The notes: generated from the sequence alone by a model not told the origin. Shown: positions 1-9,359, counted from the first letter of the stretch. The stretch: DNA of 38,579 bases from Hyphomicrobiales bacterium (GCA_900472295.1 UCIA01000021.1:187099-225677); one strand, 5' to 3'. Numbers and translations: made by a program.

Positions 1-110
1 CGGATGAGGGGTGTTCCAGCTTGGCAAGGGTGGCGATCCTTCGCACACCCCTCAACCGTCTCGGCGCTGCGCGCCGATCCACCTTCTCCCACAAGGGGAG
101 AAGGGAAAGC
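1..110. repeat. Mosaic palindromic intergenic repeat after pgm (cut by the window edge)
   Basis: Three inverted repeats lie in tandem. TGAGGGGTGT at 5-14 pairs with ACACCCCTCA at 45-54. CGGCG at 62-66 pairs with CGCCG at 72-76. CCTTCTCCC at 82-90 pairs with GGGAGAAGG at 96-104 around a 5-base loop. The block starts 15 bases past the pgm stop codon and could end the glycogen operon transcript or protect its 3' end, but there is no long T run. Similar intergenic blocks with a CCTTCTCCC hairpin are, from memory, frequent in rhizobial genomes. Confidence 0.6.
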
Positions 111-124
111 GCGCACAGCCACCC

Positions 125-1753
125 TCAAGTAATCACGCTCGGCTTATTGCGGCCCGTGTGGCTCTTGATGCCCGCAATGTCATCCGCCGCCGCAATCAGA
201 TCGGCGAGCGCTTCCTGCGTGTCGATATCATGCCTCGCTTTGTCCGGCTCATAGCGCTCGATATAGACGCGCAGCGTGGCTCCGGAAGTGCCCGTGCCGG
301 AGAGGCGGAAGACGACGCGCGAGCCGCCTTCGAACAGGATGCGGATGCCCTGGTTCTTGCTAACCGAGCCGTCGACCGGATCGTGATAGGCGAAGTCGTC
401 GGCATTGGCGATCTTCAGGCCGCGCACGCTGGTTCCGGGCAACGAGGCGAGCTTGGCGCGCAGTTCGTCGACCAGCGCATTGGCACGCTCGGTTTCGACC
501 TCCTCATAGTCATGGCGCGAGTAATAGTTGCGGCCGTAGGTCGCCCAATGCTCGGTGACGACCTGCTTGGCGCTTTCACCGCGCACGGCCAGGATGTTGA
601 GCCACAACAGCACCGCCCACAGCCCGTCCTTTTCGCGGACATGGTTGGAACCGGTACCGGCACTTTCCTCGCCGCAAATCGTCGCCATGCCGGCATCGAG
701 CAGATTGCCGAAGAACTTCCAGCCGGTCGGCGTCTCGTAGATGCCGATGCCGAGCTTTTCGGCAACACGGTCGGCCGCACCGCTGGTCGGCATCGAACGG
801 GCGATGCCTTTGAGGCCATCCTTGTAGCCCGGCGCCAGCTGCGCATTGGCGGCAAGCATCGCCACCGAATCCGACGGGGTGACGAAAATGCCCTTGCCGA
901 TGATCAGATTGCGGTCGCCGTCGCCGTCGGACGCGGCGCCGAAATCGGGCGCATCCGGGCCCATCATCTCGTCATAAAGATGCTTGGCGTGGACCAGGTT
1001 CGGATCAGGATGATGGCCGCCGAAATCCGGCAGTGGCTTGTAGTTGCGGCAGGTGCCGTTTTCCGCACCGAGCCGGCGTTCGAGGATCTCCTTGGCATAG
1101 GGGCCGGTGACTGCATGCATGGCGTCGAAGCGCATGCGAAAACCATATTTGAAATTGGCGCGGATGGCGTCGAAGTCGAACAGGCTTTCCATCAGTTCGG
1201 CATAGTCGGCAACAGGGTCGATGATCTCCACCGCCATGCCGGCGGCCGTCACCGTGCCAATCTTGTCGATGTCTATCTGGTCGATATCGGCGGTCTTGAA
1301 ACTCGAAATCGTCTTGGTCTTTTCGAAGATCGCGTCGGTCAGCTTTTCCGGCGCCGGGCCGCCATTGCCGGCATTGTACTTGATGCCGAAATCCTCGTGC
1401 GGGCCGCCCGGATTGTGGCTGGCCGACAGGATGATGCCGCCGAAGGTCTTGTATTTGCGGATGACATGCGAGGCGGCCGGCGTCGACAATATGCCGCCCT
1501 GCCCGACCATCACCTTGCCGAAGCCGTTGGCGGCAGCCATGGCGATCGCCTTCTGGATGACCTCGCGGTTGTAGAAGCGGCCGTCGCCGCCGATCACCAG
1601 CGTCTTGCCCTTGAAGCCGTCGAGCGCATCGAAGATCGACTGGATGAAGTTCTCGGCATAGTGCTCCTGCTGGAATACAGGCACCTTCTTGCGCAGGCCG
1701 GACGTGCCGGGCTTCTGGTCAAGATAGGGTTTGGTGGCAACGGTTCGTGTCAT
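125..1753 (-). CDS. pgm: Phosphoglucomutase (alpha-D-glucose), Pgm/ExoC type
   Basis: Cytosolic enzyme that interconverts glucose-1-phosphate and glucose-6-phosphate. It links central metabolism to glycogen (through GlgC) and to nucleotide sugars for surface polysaccharides. The 542-residue length is normal for the family. The phosphoserine loop SASHNPGG lies at residues 110-117 with the catalytic serine at about 112, and the metal-binding loop DGDGDR lies at 276-281. It is the last gene of the glycogen operon, starting 3 bases after the glgA stop, so co-transcription is likely. In related rhizobia this gene is known as exoC or pgm, and its loss affects exopolysaccharide, glucan and LPS as well as glycogen (established knowledge). 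A palindromic repeat follows the stop codon. The start is an ATG at 1753. Confidence 0.95.
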   Translation of the reverse strand: MTRTVATKPYLDQKPGTSGLRKKVPVFQQEHYAENFIQSIFDALDGFKGKTLVIGGDGRFYNREVIQKAIAMAAANGFGKVMVGQGGILSTPAASHVIRKYKTFGGIILSASHNPGGPHEDFGIKYNAGNGGPAPEKLTDAIFEKTKTISSFKTADIDQIDIDKIGTVTAAGMAVEIIDPVADYAELMESLFDFDAIRANFKYGFRMRFDAMHAVTGPYAKEILERRLGAENGTCRNYKPLPDFGGHHPDPNLVHAKHLYDEMMGPDAPDFGAASDGDGDRNLIIGKGIFVTPSDSVAMLAANAQLAPGYKDGLKGIARSMPTSGAADRVAEKLGIGIYETPTGWKFFGNLLDAGMATICGEESAGTGSNHVREKDGLWAVLLWLNILAVRGESAKQVVTEHWATYGRNYYSRHDYEEVETERANALVDELRAKLASLPGTSVRGLKIANADDFAYHDPVDGSVSKNQGIRILFEGGSRVVFRLSGTGTSGATLRVYIERYEPDKARHDIDTQEALADLIAAADDIAGIKSHTGRNKPSVIT

Positions 1754-1756
1754 GCT

Positions 1757-3202
1757 TCAGGCAACCCTTTTCGAAAGCAGCAGGCGGTAGAGTTCAACAT
1801 ATTTGTCGGCGCTCTTGTCCCAGGAGACATCGGCCTTCATGCCCTGACGCTGGATCTGTTCCCAGACGGCCGGGCTGGCATGCGCATCGACGAGGCGACG
1901 GATGGCATACAGCATGGCGCCGCCATTGTTGGGCGCGAACTGGAAGCCGGTGGCCACACCTGCCGAGACGGCGGCTTCATTGGCATCGATGATGGTGTCG
2001 GCGAGGCCACCGGTACGGGCAACGACGGGCACACAGCCATAGCGCAGGCCATAGAGCTGGGTCAGCCCGCAGGGCTCGAAGCGCGACGGGATGATGATGG
2101 CATCGCAGCCGCCCTGCATGACATGCGACAGCCCCTCGTCGTAACCGACGACGACGCCGATGCGGCCGCGATGGCGGGCAGCGGCAGCCAGCAGCGCGCC
2201 TTCCAGCCCGGCATCGCCCGAGCCGAGGATCGCCAGCCGCGCGCCGGTGGCAACGACGCCGTCGACGACCGCGGCCAATATGTCCATGCCCTTTTGCCAG
2301 GTGAGCCGGCTGATGACGCAAACGATCGGGCTGTCGTCCTGCTCCAGATTGAAACGGTCCTCGACAACAGCCCGGTTGCGGGCGCGAGCCTTCAGCGTCT
2401 GCGCGGAAAAGGCCGACACAAGATGCTTGTCGGTCTCGGGATTCCAGATGTCGGTGTCGATGCCGTTGACGATGCCGTAGAGATCGGAAGAGCGCATGTT
2501 GATCAGGCCGTCGAGGCCCATTCCGAATTCCGGCAAGCGGATTTCCTGGGCATAGGTGGGGCTCACCGTGGTGATCGCCCAGGCCGCCTGCAGGCCGGCC
2601 TTGAGGAAGCCGACGCCGCCATAATATTCGACGCCGTCGAGCGCCATCGCCACCGCCGGCAGGCCGAGTTCGCCAAAAATGCCGGCGCCGAACTGGCCCT
2701 GGAAGGCAAGGTTATGCACGGTGAGCAGCGACGGCACGCCGACCGCCTTGCCGTAGCGCATATAGGCGAGCGTCATGGCCGACTGCCAGTCATGGGCGTG
2801 CACCAGATCCGGCTGGTAGCCGGAGATGGCGCCGCCGGCGATGTCGCCGCCGACCTGGCTCAACGCCGCGAAGCGCCGCCAATTGTCGGGCCAATCGGCG
2901 CCGGCGGCATTGCCGTAGGGGCCACCGGGACGGTCGTAGAGATGCGGCGCATCGAGCACGAACAAATCGAGCCCGGCGATCTTCACGGCGTGGACCGAAG
3001 CCTTGCCGCCCTGCAGCAGCGGGTATTGATAGACGGCCTTCTTTTTCTTGAAGGCGTCCATCACCTGGGGAAAGCCGGGGATGAGCGTGCGCATCGTCAC
3101 GCCCTTGGCGGCGAGAGCGATCGGCAGCGCGCCGGTCACGTCGGCAAGTCCGCCGGTCTTGATCAGCGGGAAGATTTCGGGCGTGACCGACAGAACCTGC
3201 AT
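1757..3202 (-). CDS. glgA: Glycogen synthase (ADP-glucose type, GT5)
   Basis: Transfers glucose from ADP-glucose to the non-reducing end of alpha-1,4-glucan in the cytosol. The 481 residues match bacterial GlgA. The N-terminal ADP-glucose-binding motif KTGGLADV is at residues 15-22. The C-terminal half has the GT-B signature SRFEPCGLTQLYGLRYG at 373-389 and RTGGLADT near 396-403. It follows glgC by 79 bases, and most of that gap is a palindromic repeat (3224-3283), which may set expression of glgA and pgm apart from the upstream genes. The ATG at 3202 has an AGGGA about 10 bases upstream. Confidence 0.96.
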   Translation of the reverse strand: MQVLSVTPEIFPLIKTGGLADVTGALPIALAAKGVTMRTLIPGFPQVMDAFKKKKAVYQYPLLQGGKASVHAVKIAGLDLFVLDAPHLYDRPGGPYGNAAGADWPDNWRRFAALSQVGGDIAGGAISGYQPDLVHAHDWQSAMTLAYMRYGKAVGVPSLLTVHNLAFQGQFGAGIFGELGLPAVAMALDGVEYYGGVGFLKAGLQAAWAITTVSPTYAQEIRLPEFGMGLDGLINMRSSDLYGIVNGIDTDIWNPETDKHLVSAFSAQTLKARARNRAVVEDRFNLEQDDSPIVCVISRLTWQKGMDILAAVVDGVVATGARLAILGSGDAGLEGALLAAAARHRGRIGVVVGYDEGLSHVMQGGCDAIIIPSRFEPCGLTQLYGLRYGCVPVVARTGGLADTIIDANEAAVSAGVATGFQFAPNNGGAMLYAIRRLVDAHASPAVWEQIQRQGMKADVSWDKSADKYVELYRLLLSKRVA

Positions 3203-3223
3203 GCGTTTATGGTCCCTGTCTAA

Positions 3224-3283
3224 CTCTTTGCTTTTCGCAATTCCGGACGGAAAACCGCTTCACACTTTTCCTGGAATTGCTCT
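3224..3283 (-). repeat. Palindromic repeat, family B copy 1, between glgC and glgA
   Basis: Read on the minus strand this 60-base element runs from AGAGCAATTCC to CAAAGAG. Its arms GCAATTCC and GGAATTGC pair, with inner GGAAAA pairing with TTTTCC, so it can form a long hairpin. Its first bases abut the glgC stop codon (3282-3284). A second copy occurs at 24849-24931, also directly at a stop codon and in the same orientation relative to the gene. The placement is REP-like and suggests a role in mRNA 3'-end protection or partial termination inside the operon. Confidence 0.8.
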
Positions 3284-4547
3284 AGAGCTTCAACTTGTCG
3301 ATCATGTCCTGCGTGACCAGGCAGATGCCCTTTTCCGAAACGCGGAAGCGCTTGGCGTCGAGGACGGGGTCTTCGCCAACCACCAGCCCTTCCGGTATCC
3401 TTACACCGTGGTCGATGACGACGCGCTTCAACTTTGCGTTCCGGCCGACATGAACGTCGGGCAGCATGACGACTTCTTCCAGCGCCGAATAGGAGTTGAT
3501 GCGCGCGCCGGTGAAGATCAGGCTTTTCTTCAGCGAAGCGCCCGAGACAATGCAATCGCCCGACACCAGCGAGGAGACCGCCGAACCGCGGCGGCCATCC
3601 TCGTCATGCACGAACTTTGCCGGCGGCTTCAATTCGGCATAGGTCCAGATCGGCCAGTCGCGGTCGTAGAGGTCGAGTTCGGGGGTGATGTCGGTCAGGT
3701 CGATATTGGCTTCCCAATAGGCATCGACGGTTCCGACATCGCGCCAGTAGGCTTCGTTTTCCATCGTCGAGCGGACGCAGGATTTGGCGAAGCGATGCGC
3801 GATCGCCTTACCGTGCTGGACGATGTAGGGGATGATGTCCTTGCCGAAGTCGCGGCTGGAGCCTGGCTCCGCCGCATCGCGGCGCAGCTGTTCCATCAGG
3901 AACTTGGTCTTGAAGACGTAGATGCCCATCGAGGCCAGCGCGAATTCCGGCTTGTCGGGAATTCCTGGCGGATCGGCGGGCTTTTCGACGAAGGCGACGA
4001 TGTTGTCCTTGCCGTCGACATGCATGACGCCGAAGCCGACCGCCTCCATGCGCGGCACTTCGAGGCAGCCGACCGTGACGTCGGCATTGGCGTCGACGTG
4101 CTGGCGCAGCATCAGCTCGTAGTCCATCTTGTAGATGTGATCGCCGGCGAGGATGACCATGTATTCGGGGCCGTAGGCCTCGATGATATCGATGTTCTGG
4201 TAGACGGCGTCGGCCGTACCTTCATACCACTGCGTTTCCGAGACACGCTGGCTGGCCGGCAGGATGTCGAAGCTTTCGTTTCGCTCGGGGCGCAGGAAGT
4301 TCCAGCCACGCTGCAGATGGCGGATCAGCGAATGCGCCTTGTACTGGGTGGCGACACCGAGGCGGCGAATACCGGAATTCAGCGCATTGGACAGCGCGAA
4401 ATCGATGATGCGCGTCTTGCCGCCGAAATAGACCGCTGGCTTGGCGCGCCGGTCGGTCAATTCCTTGAGCCGGCTGCCGCGGCCGCCGGCCAGCACATAG
4501 GCCATGGCATCGCGCGCCAGCGGCTGGGTTCTCTTCAAGTCTGCCAT
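3282..4547 (-). CDS. glgC: Glucose-1-phosphate adenylyltransferase (ADP-glucose pyrophosphorylase)
   Basis: Makes ADP-glucose from ATP and glucose-1-phosphate, the committed and usually allosterically controlled step of bacterial glycogen synthesis. The 421-residue protein opens with the nucleotidyltransferase signature VLAGGRGSRL at residues 18-27, followed by KPAVYFGGK. The central WYEGTADAVYQN segment is the sugar-phosphate-binding region. A C-terminal left-handed beta-helix domain is expected. It lies third in the operon, 57 bases after glgB. The ATG at 4547 is preceded by a strong GGGAGGG ribosome-binding site. The stop codon sits at the edge of a palindromic repeat. Confidence 0.97.
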   Translation of the reverse strand: MADLKRTQPLARDAMAYVLAGGRGSRLKELTDRRAKPAVYFGGKTRIIDFALSNALNSGIRRLGVATQYKAHSLIRHLQRGWNFLRPERNESFDILPASQRVSETQWYEGTADAVYQNIDIIEAYGPEYMVILAGDHIYKMDYELMLRQHVDANADVTVGCLEVPRMEAVGFGVMHVDGKDNIVAFVEKPADPPGIPDKPEFALASMGIYVFKTKFLMEQLRRDAAEPGSSRDFGKDIIPYIVQHGKAIAHRFAKSCVRSTMENEAYWRDVGTVDAYWEANIDLTDITPELDLYDRDWPIWTYAELKPPAKFVHDEDGRRGSAVSSLVSGDCIVSGASLKKSLIFTGARINSYSALEEVVMLPDVHVGRNAKLKRVVIDHGVRIPEGLVVGEDPVLDAKRFRVSEKGICLVTQDMIDKLKL

Positions 4548-4604
4548 TCTTACCCTCCCAAATTACCAGTCTGGAGCATCCTTAGTCCGCCACGCGTTAG
4601 CGGA

Positions 4605-6818
4605 TTAGTCCGCAACGAGTTCAAGCATGATCGTCGACAGCGGCGGCAAAAGCATCGTTGCCGAAATGCCTCCTCCTTGCGCCCTCGCCTCGACCACGCC
4701 GCCATTGCCCTTGCCTGAACCACCATAGTCCGAAGCGTCGGTGTTGATGATTTCGCGCCATTTGCCCGCCTTGGGCAGCGGCACGCGATAATTGTCGCGC
4801 GGCACCGGCGTGAAGTTGGAAATGACGGCGACCGGATTGCCGTCCGGCGCGCTGCGCAGCCAGGCAAAGACCGAGTTGGCGCTGTCGTCGACGATCAGCC
4901 AGGAAAAGCCATCCGGCTCACAGTCGCGCGCATGCAGCGCCGGGCGCGAGCGGTAGAGATAGTTGAGGTCGCGCACCGTCTGCCAGACGCCGCGGTGCAG
5001 GCGGAAATCGAGCAGGTTCCAGTCGAGCGCGCGCGCCTCGCTCCACTCACGGCGCTGGGCGAATTCCTGGCCCATGAACAGCAGCTTCTTGCCGGGATAG
5101 CCCCACATGAAGGCGTAGTAGGCGCGCAAGGTCGCGAATTTCTGCCAGTCGTCGCCGGCCATCTTGCCGAGCAGCGTGCCCTTGCCATGCACGACCTCGT
5201 CATGGGAGAGCGGCAGCACGAAATTCTCGGAGAAGGCGTAGGTCAGGCCGAAGGTGAGTTCGTTGTGGTGGTGCTTGCGGAAGATCGGCTCCTTGGCAAA
5301 ATACTCCAGCGTGTCGTGCATGAAGCCCATGTTCCACTTGAAGCCGAAGCCCAGCCCGCCTTCATGCACCGGCGCCGAGACTTTCGGCCACGAGGTCGAT
5401 TCCTCGGCGATGGTCATCACGCCGGGATGATGGCCATAGACCTCCTTGTTCATCTTCTGCAGGAAGGAGACCGCTTCGAGATTTTCGCGGCCACCCTTCT
5501 CGTTGGGGATCCACTCGCCGGCCTTGCGCGAATAGTCGAGGTAGAGCATCGAGGCCACCGCATCGACGCGCAAACCGTCGACATGGTATTTCTCGGCCCA
5601 GAAAAGCGCATTGTTGACCAGGAACGACACCACCTCGCGGCGGCCGAAATTGTAGATCGCGGTGTTCCAGTCGGGATGGAAACCCTTGCGCGGATCGGCA
5701 TGCTCGTAGAGCGCGGTGCCGTCGAAATTGGCCAGGCCATGCGCGTCGACCGGGAAATGCGCCGGCACCCAGTCGAGGATGACGCCAACGCCGGCGCGGT
5801 GCGCACCATCGACAAAACGAGCAAAACCATCCGGGTCGCCGAAACGCGCCGAGGGCGCGTACAACCCGGTTGTCTGATAACCCCAGGACGGATCGTAGGG
5901 ATGTTCGGAGATCGGCAGGAATTCGATATGGGTGAAGCCGGTCTCGATCACATAGGGGATCAACTGGTCGGCGAGTTCGTCCCATGACAGGAAGCTGCCG
6001 TCATCGTGGAGCTGCCACGAGCCGGCATGAACCTCATAGATCGATATGGCTTCGCGCCGGGGATCGGCCTTGCGCCAATAAGCGCGGTGCGCCTCGTCGC
6101 CCCATTCATGCGCCGGCGGCACCGCCGTCACCGAAGCGGTGGCGGGGCGCAGTTCCGACTTGAAGGCGAACGGATCGGCCTTGAGCGGCAGGCGCACGCC
6201 ATCGGGGGCAATGATTTCGTATTTGTAGGGCCGGCCGGCGCCGATATCGGGGATGAACAGCTCCCAGATTCCGGTGTCGCGGCGGTCGCGCATTGTATGC
6301 CGGCGGCCGTCCCATTCATTGAAGTCGCCGACCACCGACACCCGCCTTGCATTGGGCGCCCAGACGGCGAAATGCACGCCAGAGGCGCCTTCATGGTCGA
6401 TGAGATGGGCGCCGAGCTTGTCGAACAGCCGCAGGTGCGAGCCTTGGGCGATGTAATAGTCGTCCAGGGGCCCGAGCACCGGGCCGAAGGAATAGGGATC
6501 GGTCAGCCACCAGTCGCCGCCGGCATTTTTGGCGTGGTAGCGCAGCGGTTGGCGCTTTTTGATCGACAGTCTGCCTTCGAAGAAGCCGGCATCGTCACGC
6601 CGCGAGAGTTCGCCGGCATTCTTGCCGGCCAGCGTATAGGCGGTGACGAACTCGGCATTGGGCACGAAGCAGCGGGCGACGAAGCCCTTGCCGGCTTCTT
6701 GCACGCCCAGGATTGCAAAAGGATCGCCATGCGTGCCGGCAACAATCGCCGCGACATCGCCGGCTGGCGCCAGCCCGTCCGGCCCGCTTGTCGCAGCGGT
6801 CACGCGCGGTTTCCTCAT
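4605..6818 (-). CDS. glgB: 1,4-alpha-glucan branching enzyme (GH13, CBM48)
   Basis: Cuts alpha-1,4-glucan and re-joins the piece through an alpha-1,6 bond, which creates glycogen branches. The 737 residues fit the long bacterial GlgB form with an N-terminal extension, a CBM48 domain (about 120-225, containing SGVHFAVWAPNARRVSVVGD) and a GH13 barrel. Visible GH13 regions are DWVPAHFP (349-356), GLRVDAV (415-421, nucleophile D419), TIAEES (469-474, acid E472 or E473) and PLSHDEVVHGK (536-546, D540). It is second in the operon, 78 bases after glgP, and a stem-loop lies in that gap. The ATG at 6818 has GGGAGGG upstream. Confidence 0.97.
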   Translation of the reverse strand: MRKPRVTAATSGPDGLAPAGDVAAIVAGTHGDPFAILGVQEAGKGFVARCFVPNAEFVTAYTLAGKNAGELSRRDDAGFFEGRLSIKKRQPLRYHAKNAGGDWWLTDPYSFGPVLGPLDDYYIAQGSHLRLFDKLGAHLIDHEGASGVHFAVWAPNARRVSVVGDFNEWDGRRHTMRDRRDTGIWELFIPDIGAGRPYKYEIIAPDGVRLPLKADPFAFKSELRPATASVTAVPPAHEWGDEAHRAYWRKADPRREAISIYEVHAGSWQLHDDGSFLSWDELADQLIPYVIETGFTHIEFLPISEHPYDPSWGYQTTGLYAPSARFGDPDGFARFVDGAHRAGVGVILDWVPAHFPVDAHGLANFDGTALYEHADPRKGFHPDWNTAIYNFGRREVVSFLVNNALFWAEKYHVDGLRVDAVASMLYLDYSRKAGEWIPNEKGGRENLEAVSFLQKMNKEVYGHHPGVMTIAEESTSWPKVSAPVHEGGLGFGFKWNMGFMHDTLEYFAKEPIFRKHHHNELTFGLTYAFSENFVLPLSHDEVVHGKGTLLGKMAGDDWQKFATLRAYYAFMWGYPGKKLLFMGQEFAQRREWSEARALDWNLLDFRLHRGVWQTVRDLNYLYRSRPALHARDCEPDGFSWLIVDDSANSVFAWLRSAPDGNPVAVISNFTPVPRDNYRVPLPKAGKWREIINTDASDYGGSGKGNGGVVEARAQGGGISATMLLPPLSTIMLELVAD

Positions 6819-6858
6819 CAGCCGATTTCCCTCCCGGGGAGCCAGTTCTTGTTCTTGT

Positions 6859-6891
6859 GCATAAGACCAAATTGTTCGTGGCCTTATGCAA
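6859..6891 (-). other. Stem-loop in the glgP-glgB gap
   Basis: TGCATAAG at 6859-6866 is the exact reverse complement of CTTATGCA at 6884-6891, with a 17-base loop. It follows the glgP stop by about 5 bases on the transcribed strand. There is no T tract, so full termination is unlikely. It may stabilise or process the glgP message. Confidence 0.4.
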
Positions 6892-6896
6892 TCATA

Positions 6897-9359
6897 TCAG
6901 GCGGGCACGTTCCAGATTTCTTTCGCATATTGGCGGATTGTGCGGTCGGAAGAGAACCAGCCGACGCGGGCAACGTTGCGGATCGCACGCGCGTACCAGT
7001 CGGGACTGTTGCGCCAGACGGCGTCGACATCGCGCTGGGCGGCGGCGTAGGCGTCGAAATCCGCCGCAACCATGAACCAGTCGCTGTTGTAGAGACCGTC
7101 GACCAGCTCGCGGTAGCGATCCGGCTGGTCGGGCGAGAACACGCCCGACGAGACGGCTGCGACTGCTTGCGCCAGTTCGGGCGAAGCCTCGATCACGGCG
7201 CGCGGGTTGTAGCCATTGGCGCGGCGCTCGGCGACTTCGGCCGTGGTCAGGCCGAAGATGAAGATGTTGTCGTCGCCGACGCATTCCTTGATCTCGACAT
7301 TGGCGCCGTCGAGCGTACCGATGGTCAAGGCGCCATTCAGCGCAAACTTCATGTTGCCGGTGCCCGACGCTTCCATGCCGGCGGTCGAGATCTGCTCGGA
7401 CAGGTCGGCAGCCGGCATCATCACCTCGGCCACGCTGACATTGTAGTTCGGCACGAACACCACTTTCAGCAGGCCGCGAACCGACGGGTCGCTGTTGATG
7501 ACCTTGGCGACGTCGTTGGCCAGTTTGATGATCAGCTTGGCGTTGTGATAGCTGGGCGCCGCCTTGCCGCCGAAGAACTTCACGCGCGGCATCCAGTCCT
7601 GTTCGGGATGCGAGCGGATCTGGTCGTAGAGCGCGATGGCTTCCAGGATGTTGAGTAGCTGGCGCTTGTATTCGTGGATGCGCTTGACCTGGATGTCGAA
7701 CAGCGCCGACGGATCGAGCTTGATGCCGAGCCGGTCGGCGACCAGATTGGCGAGCTTGATCTTGTTGGCGCGCTTGACGGCAGCGAACTTGTCGCGGAAG
7801 GCGGCGTCGTCGGCAAAGGCGTCGAGCCCCTTGATGGCGTCGATGTCATCGAGGAAGCGGTCGCCGATCGCCTCGCGGGTCAGCGCGGTGAGGCCCGGAT
7901 TGCACTGGATCAACCAGCGCCGCGGCGTGATGCCGTTGGTCTTGTTGTTGATGCGGTCGGGATAGAGCTTGTGCAGGTCGGCAAACACCGTCTCCTTCAT
8001 CAGCTCGGTATGCAGCGCCGACACGCCGTTGATCGAATGCGAGCCGACAAAGGCAAGGTTGCCCATGCGCACGCGGCGGTCGCCGGCTTCCTGGATAAGC
8101 GAGATGCGGCTGATCTGCTCGTTGGAGAACTGGTTGGTGGCGCGGGCCTCGAGCAGCACCTGGGCATTGATGGCGTAGACGATCTGCATGTGGCGCGGCA
8201 AAAGCCGCTCGAACAGCGGCACCGGCCAGCTTTCCAGCGCCTCGGGCAACAGCGTGTGATTGGTGTAGCCGAAGGTGCGCTTGGTGATGTCCCAGGCCTG
8301 GTCGAAATCCATGCCATGGATGTCCATCAACAGCCGCATCAGCTCCGGCACGGCAATCGCCGGATGGGTGTCGTTGAGATGGATCGCCGCCTTATCGGGC
8401 AGCGACACGAGATCGCCATACTGGCTGAGATGGCGCTGGACGATGTCCTGCAGCGAGGCGGTGGAGAAGAAATATTCCTGCCGCAGCCTGAGTTCCTGGC
8501 CGGCCTTGTGGGAATCCGCGGGATAGAGCACACGCGACAGGGCGTCCGCCTTGTTGCTTTCGGCAAGCGCCCCGATGTGGTCGCCGGCGTTGAACTTGTC
8601 GAGCAGGATCGGATCGATCGGCATGCCGGACCATAGCCGCAGCGTGTTGACCCGGTTGGCCCGCCAGCCGACCACCGGCGTGTCGTAGGCGACAGCCTGG
8701 ACATGTTCGGTCGGCTTCCAGACGTGACGTTCGAGGCGTCCGGCCTTGGAGGTGATCGATTCCACCGAGCCGCCGAAACCAACCTCGAAGGCGCGTTCGC
8801 GGCGTTCGAACTCCCAGGGGTTGCCGTGGTCGAGCCAGGTCTCGGGCAGTTCGACCTGCCAGCCATCATGGATTTCCTGGCGGAACATGCCGTTGGCGTA
8901 GCGAATGCCATAGCCATGCGCGGGGATGTCGACGGTGGCCATGCTTTCCATGAAGCAAGCGGCGAGCCGGCCGAGACCGCCATTGCCGAGCGCTGCATCC
9001 GGTTCCAGCCCGGCGATGAGGTCGAGGTCGACGCCCAGCGACTTCAGCGCCTCGCGCATATTGTCCATCAGGCCGAGATTGGAGAAGGTATCGCGCATCA
9101 GCCGGCCGATGAGGAATTCGAGCGACAGGTAATAGACGCGCTTTTCCTGCTGGGCATAAGCCTCCTGCGTCGCCTGCATCCAGTGATCGACGATGCGGTC
9201 GCGCACCACCTTGATCGAGGCGGTCAGCCAATCATATTGGGTGGCGACGGAGGTGCCCTTGCCGACGCGGTATTTGAGGGCCGACAACACCTCGTCGGCG
9301 AGCGTCTTGGGATCGGGGATTTCGAGATCAGGGACTTTGGCTGTCATTGTTCGCGTCAT
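6897..9359 (-). CDS. glgP: Glycogen/starch/alpha-glucan phosphorylase
   Basis: Releases glucose-1-phosphate from glycogen by phosphorolysis, using pyridoxal phosphate. The PLP site EASGTGNMKFALNG is present, with its lysine at about residue 671, and the N-terminal half carries EFLIGRLMRDTFSNLGL and GNGGLGRLAACFMES, both typical of the family. An in-frame upstream extension is possible to 9494, but its 45 residues are unlike the family. The ATG at 9359 has GAGAGGC about 4 bases before it and gives 820 residues, the normal length. It is the first gene of the glycogen operon, so breakdown and synthesis genes are co-transcribed and the operon promoter should lie in 9360-9500. Confidence 0.96.
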   Translation of the reverse strand: MTRTMTAKVPDLEIPDPKTLADEVLSALKYRVGKGTSVATQYDWLTASIKVVRDRIVDHWMQATQEAYAQQEKRVYYLSLEFLIGRLMRDTFSNLGLMDNMREALKSLGVDLDLIAGLEPDAALGNGGLGRLAACFMESMATVDIPAHGYGIRYANGMFRQEIHDGWQVELPETWLDHGNPWEFERRERAFEVGFGGSVESITSKAGRLERHVWKPTEHVQAVAYDTPVVGWRANRVNTLRLWSGMPIDPILLDKFNAGDHIGALAESNKADALSRVLYPADSHKAGQELRLRQEYFFSTASLQDIVQRHLSQYGDLVSLPDKAAIHLNDTHPAIAVPELMRLLMDIHGMDFDQAWDITKRTFGYTNHTLLPEALESWPVPLFERLLPRHMQIVYAINAQVLLEARATNQFSNEQISRISLIQEAGDRRVRMGNLAFVGSHSINGVSALHTELMKETVFADLHKLYPDRINNKTNGITPRRWLIQCNPGLTALTREAIGDRFLDDIDAIKGLDAFADDAAFRDKFAAVKRANKIKLANLVADRLGIKLDPSALFDIQVKRIHEYKRQLLNILEAIALYDQIRSHPEQDWMPRVKFFGGKAAPSYHNAKLIIKLANDVAKVINSDPSVRGLLKVVFVPNYNVSVAEVMMPAADLSEQISTAGMEASGTGNMKFALNGALTIGTLDGANVEIKECVGDDNIFIFGLTTAEVAERRANGYNPRAVIEASPELAQAVAAVSSGVFSPDQPDRYRELVDGLYNSDWFMVAADFDAYAAAQRDVDAVWRNSPDWYARAIRNVARVGWFSSDRTIRQYAKEIWNVPA

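Noticed and set aside
11..3223. Very long plus-strand open frame (1070 codons) opposite pgm and glgA
   Set aside because: It lies wholly antisense to two certain genes, has no recognisable domain, and its low-complexity His/Arg/Asp-rich translation is what high-GC codon bias gives on the other strand.
3048..4718. 556-codon plus-strand open frame opposite glgC
   Set aside because: Antisense shadow in high-GC coding DNA; glgC is unmistakable on the minus strand.
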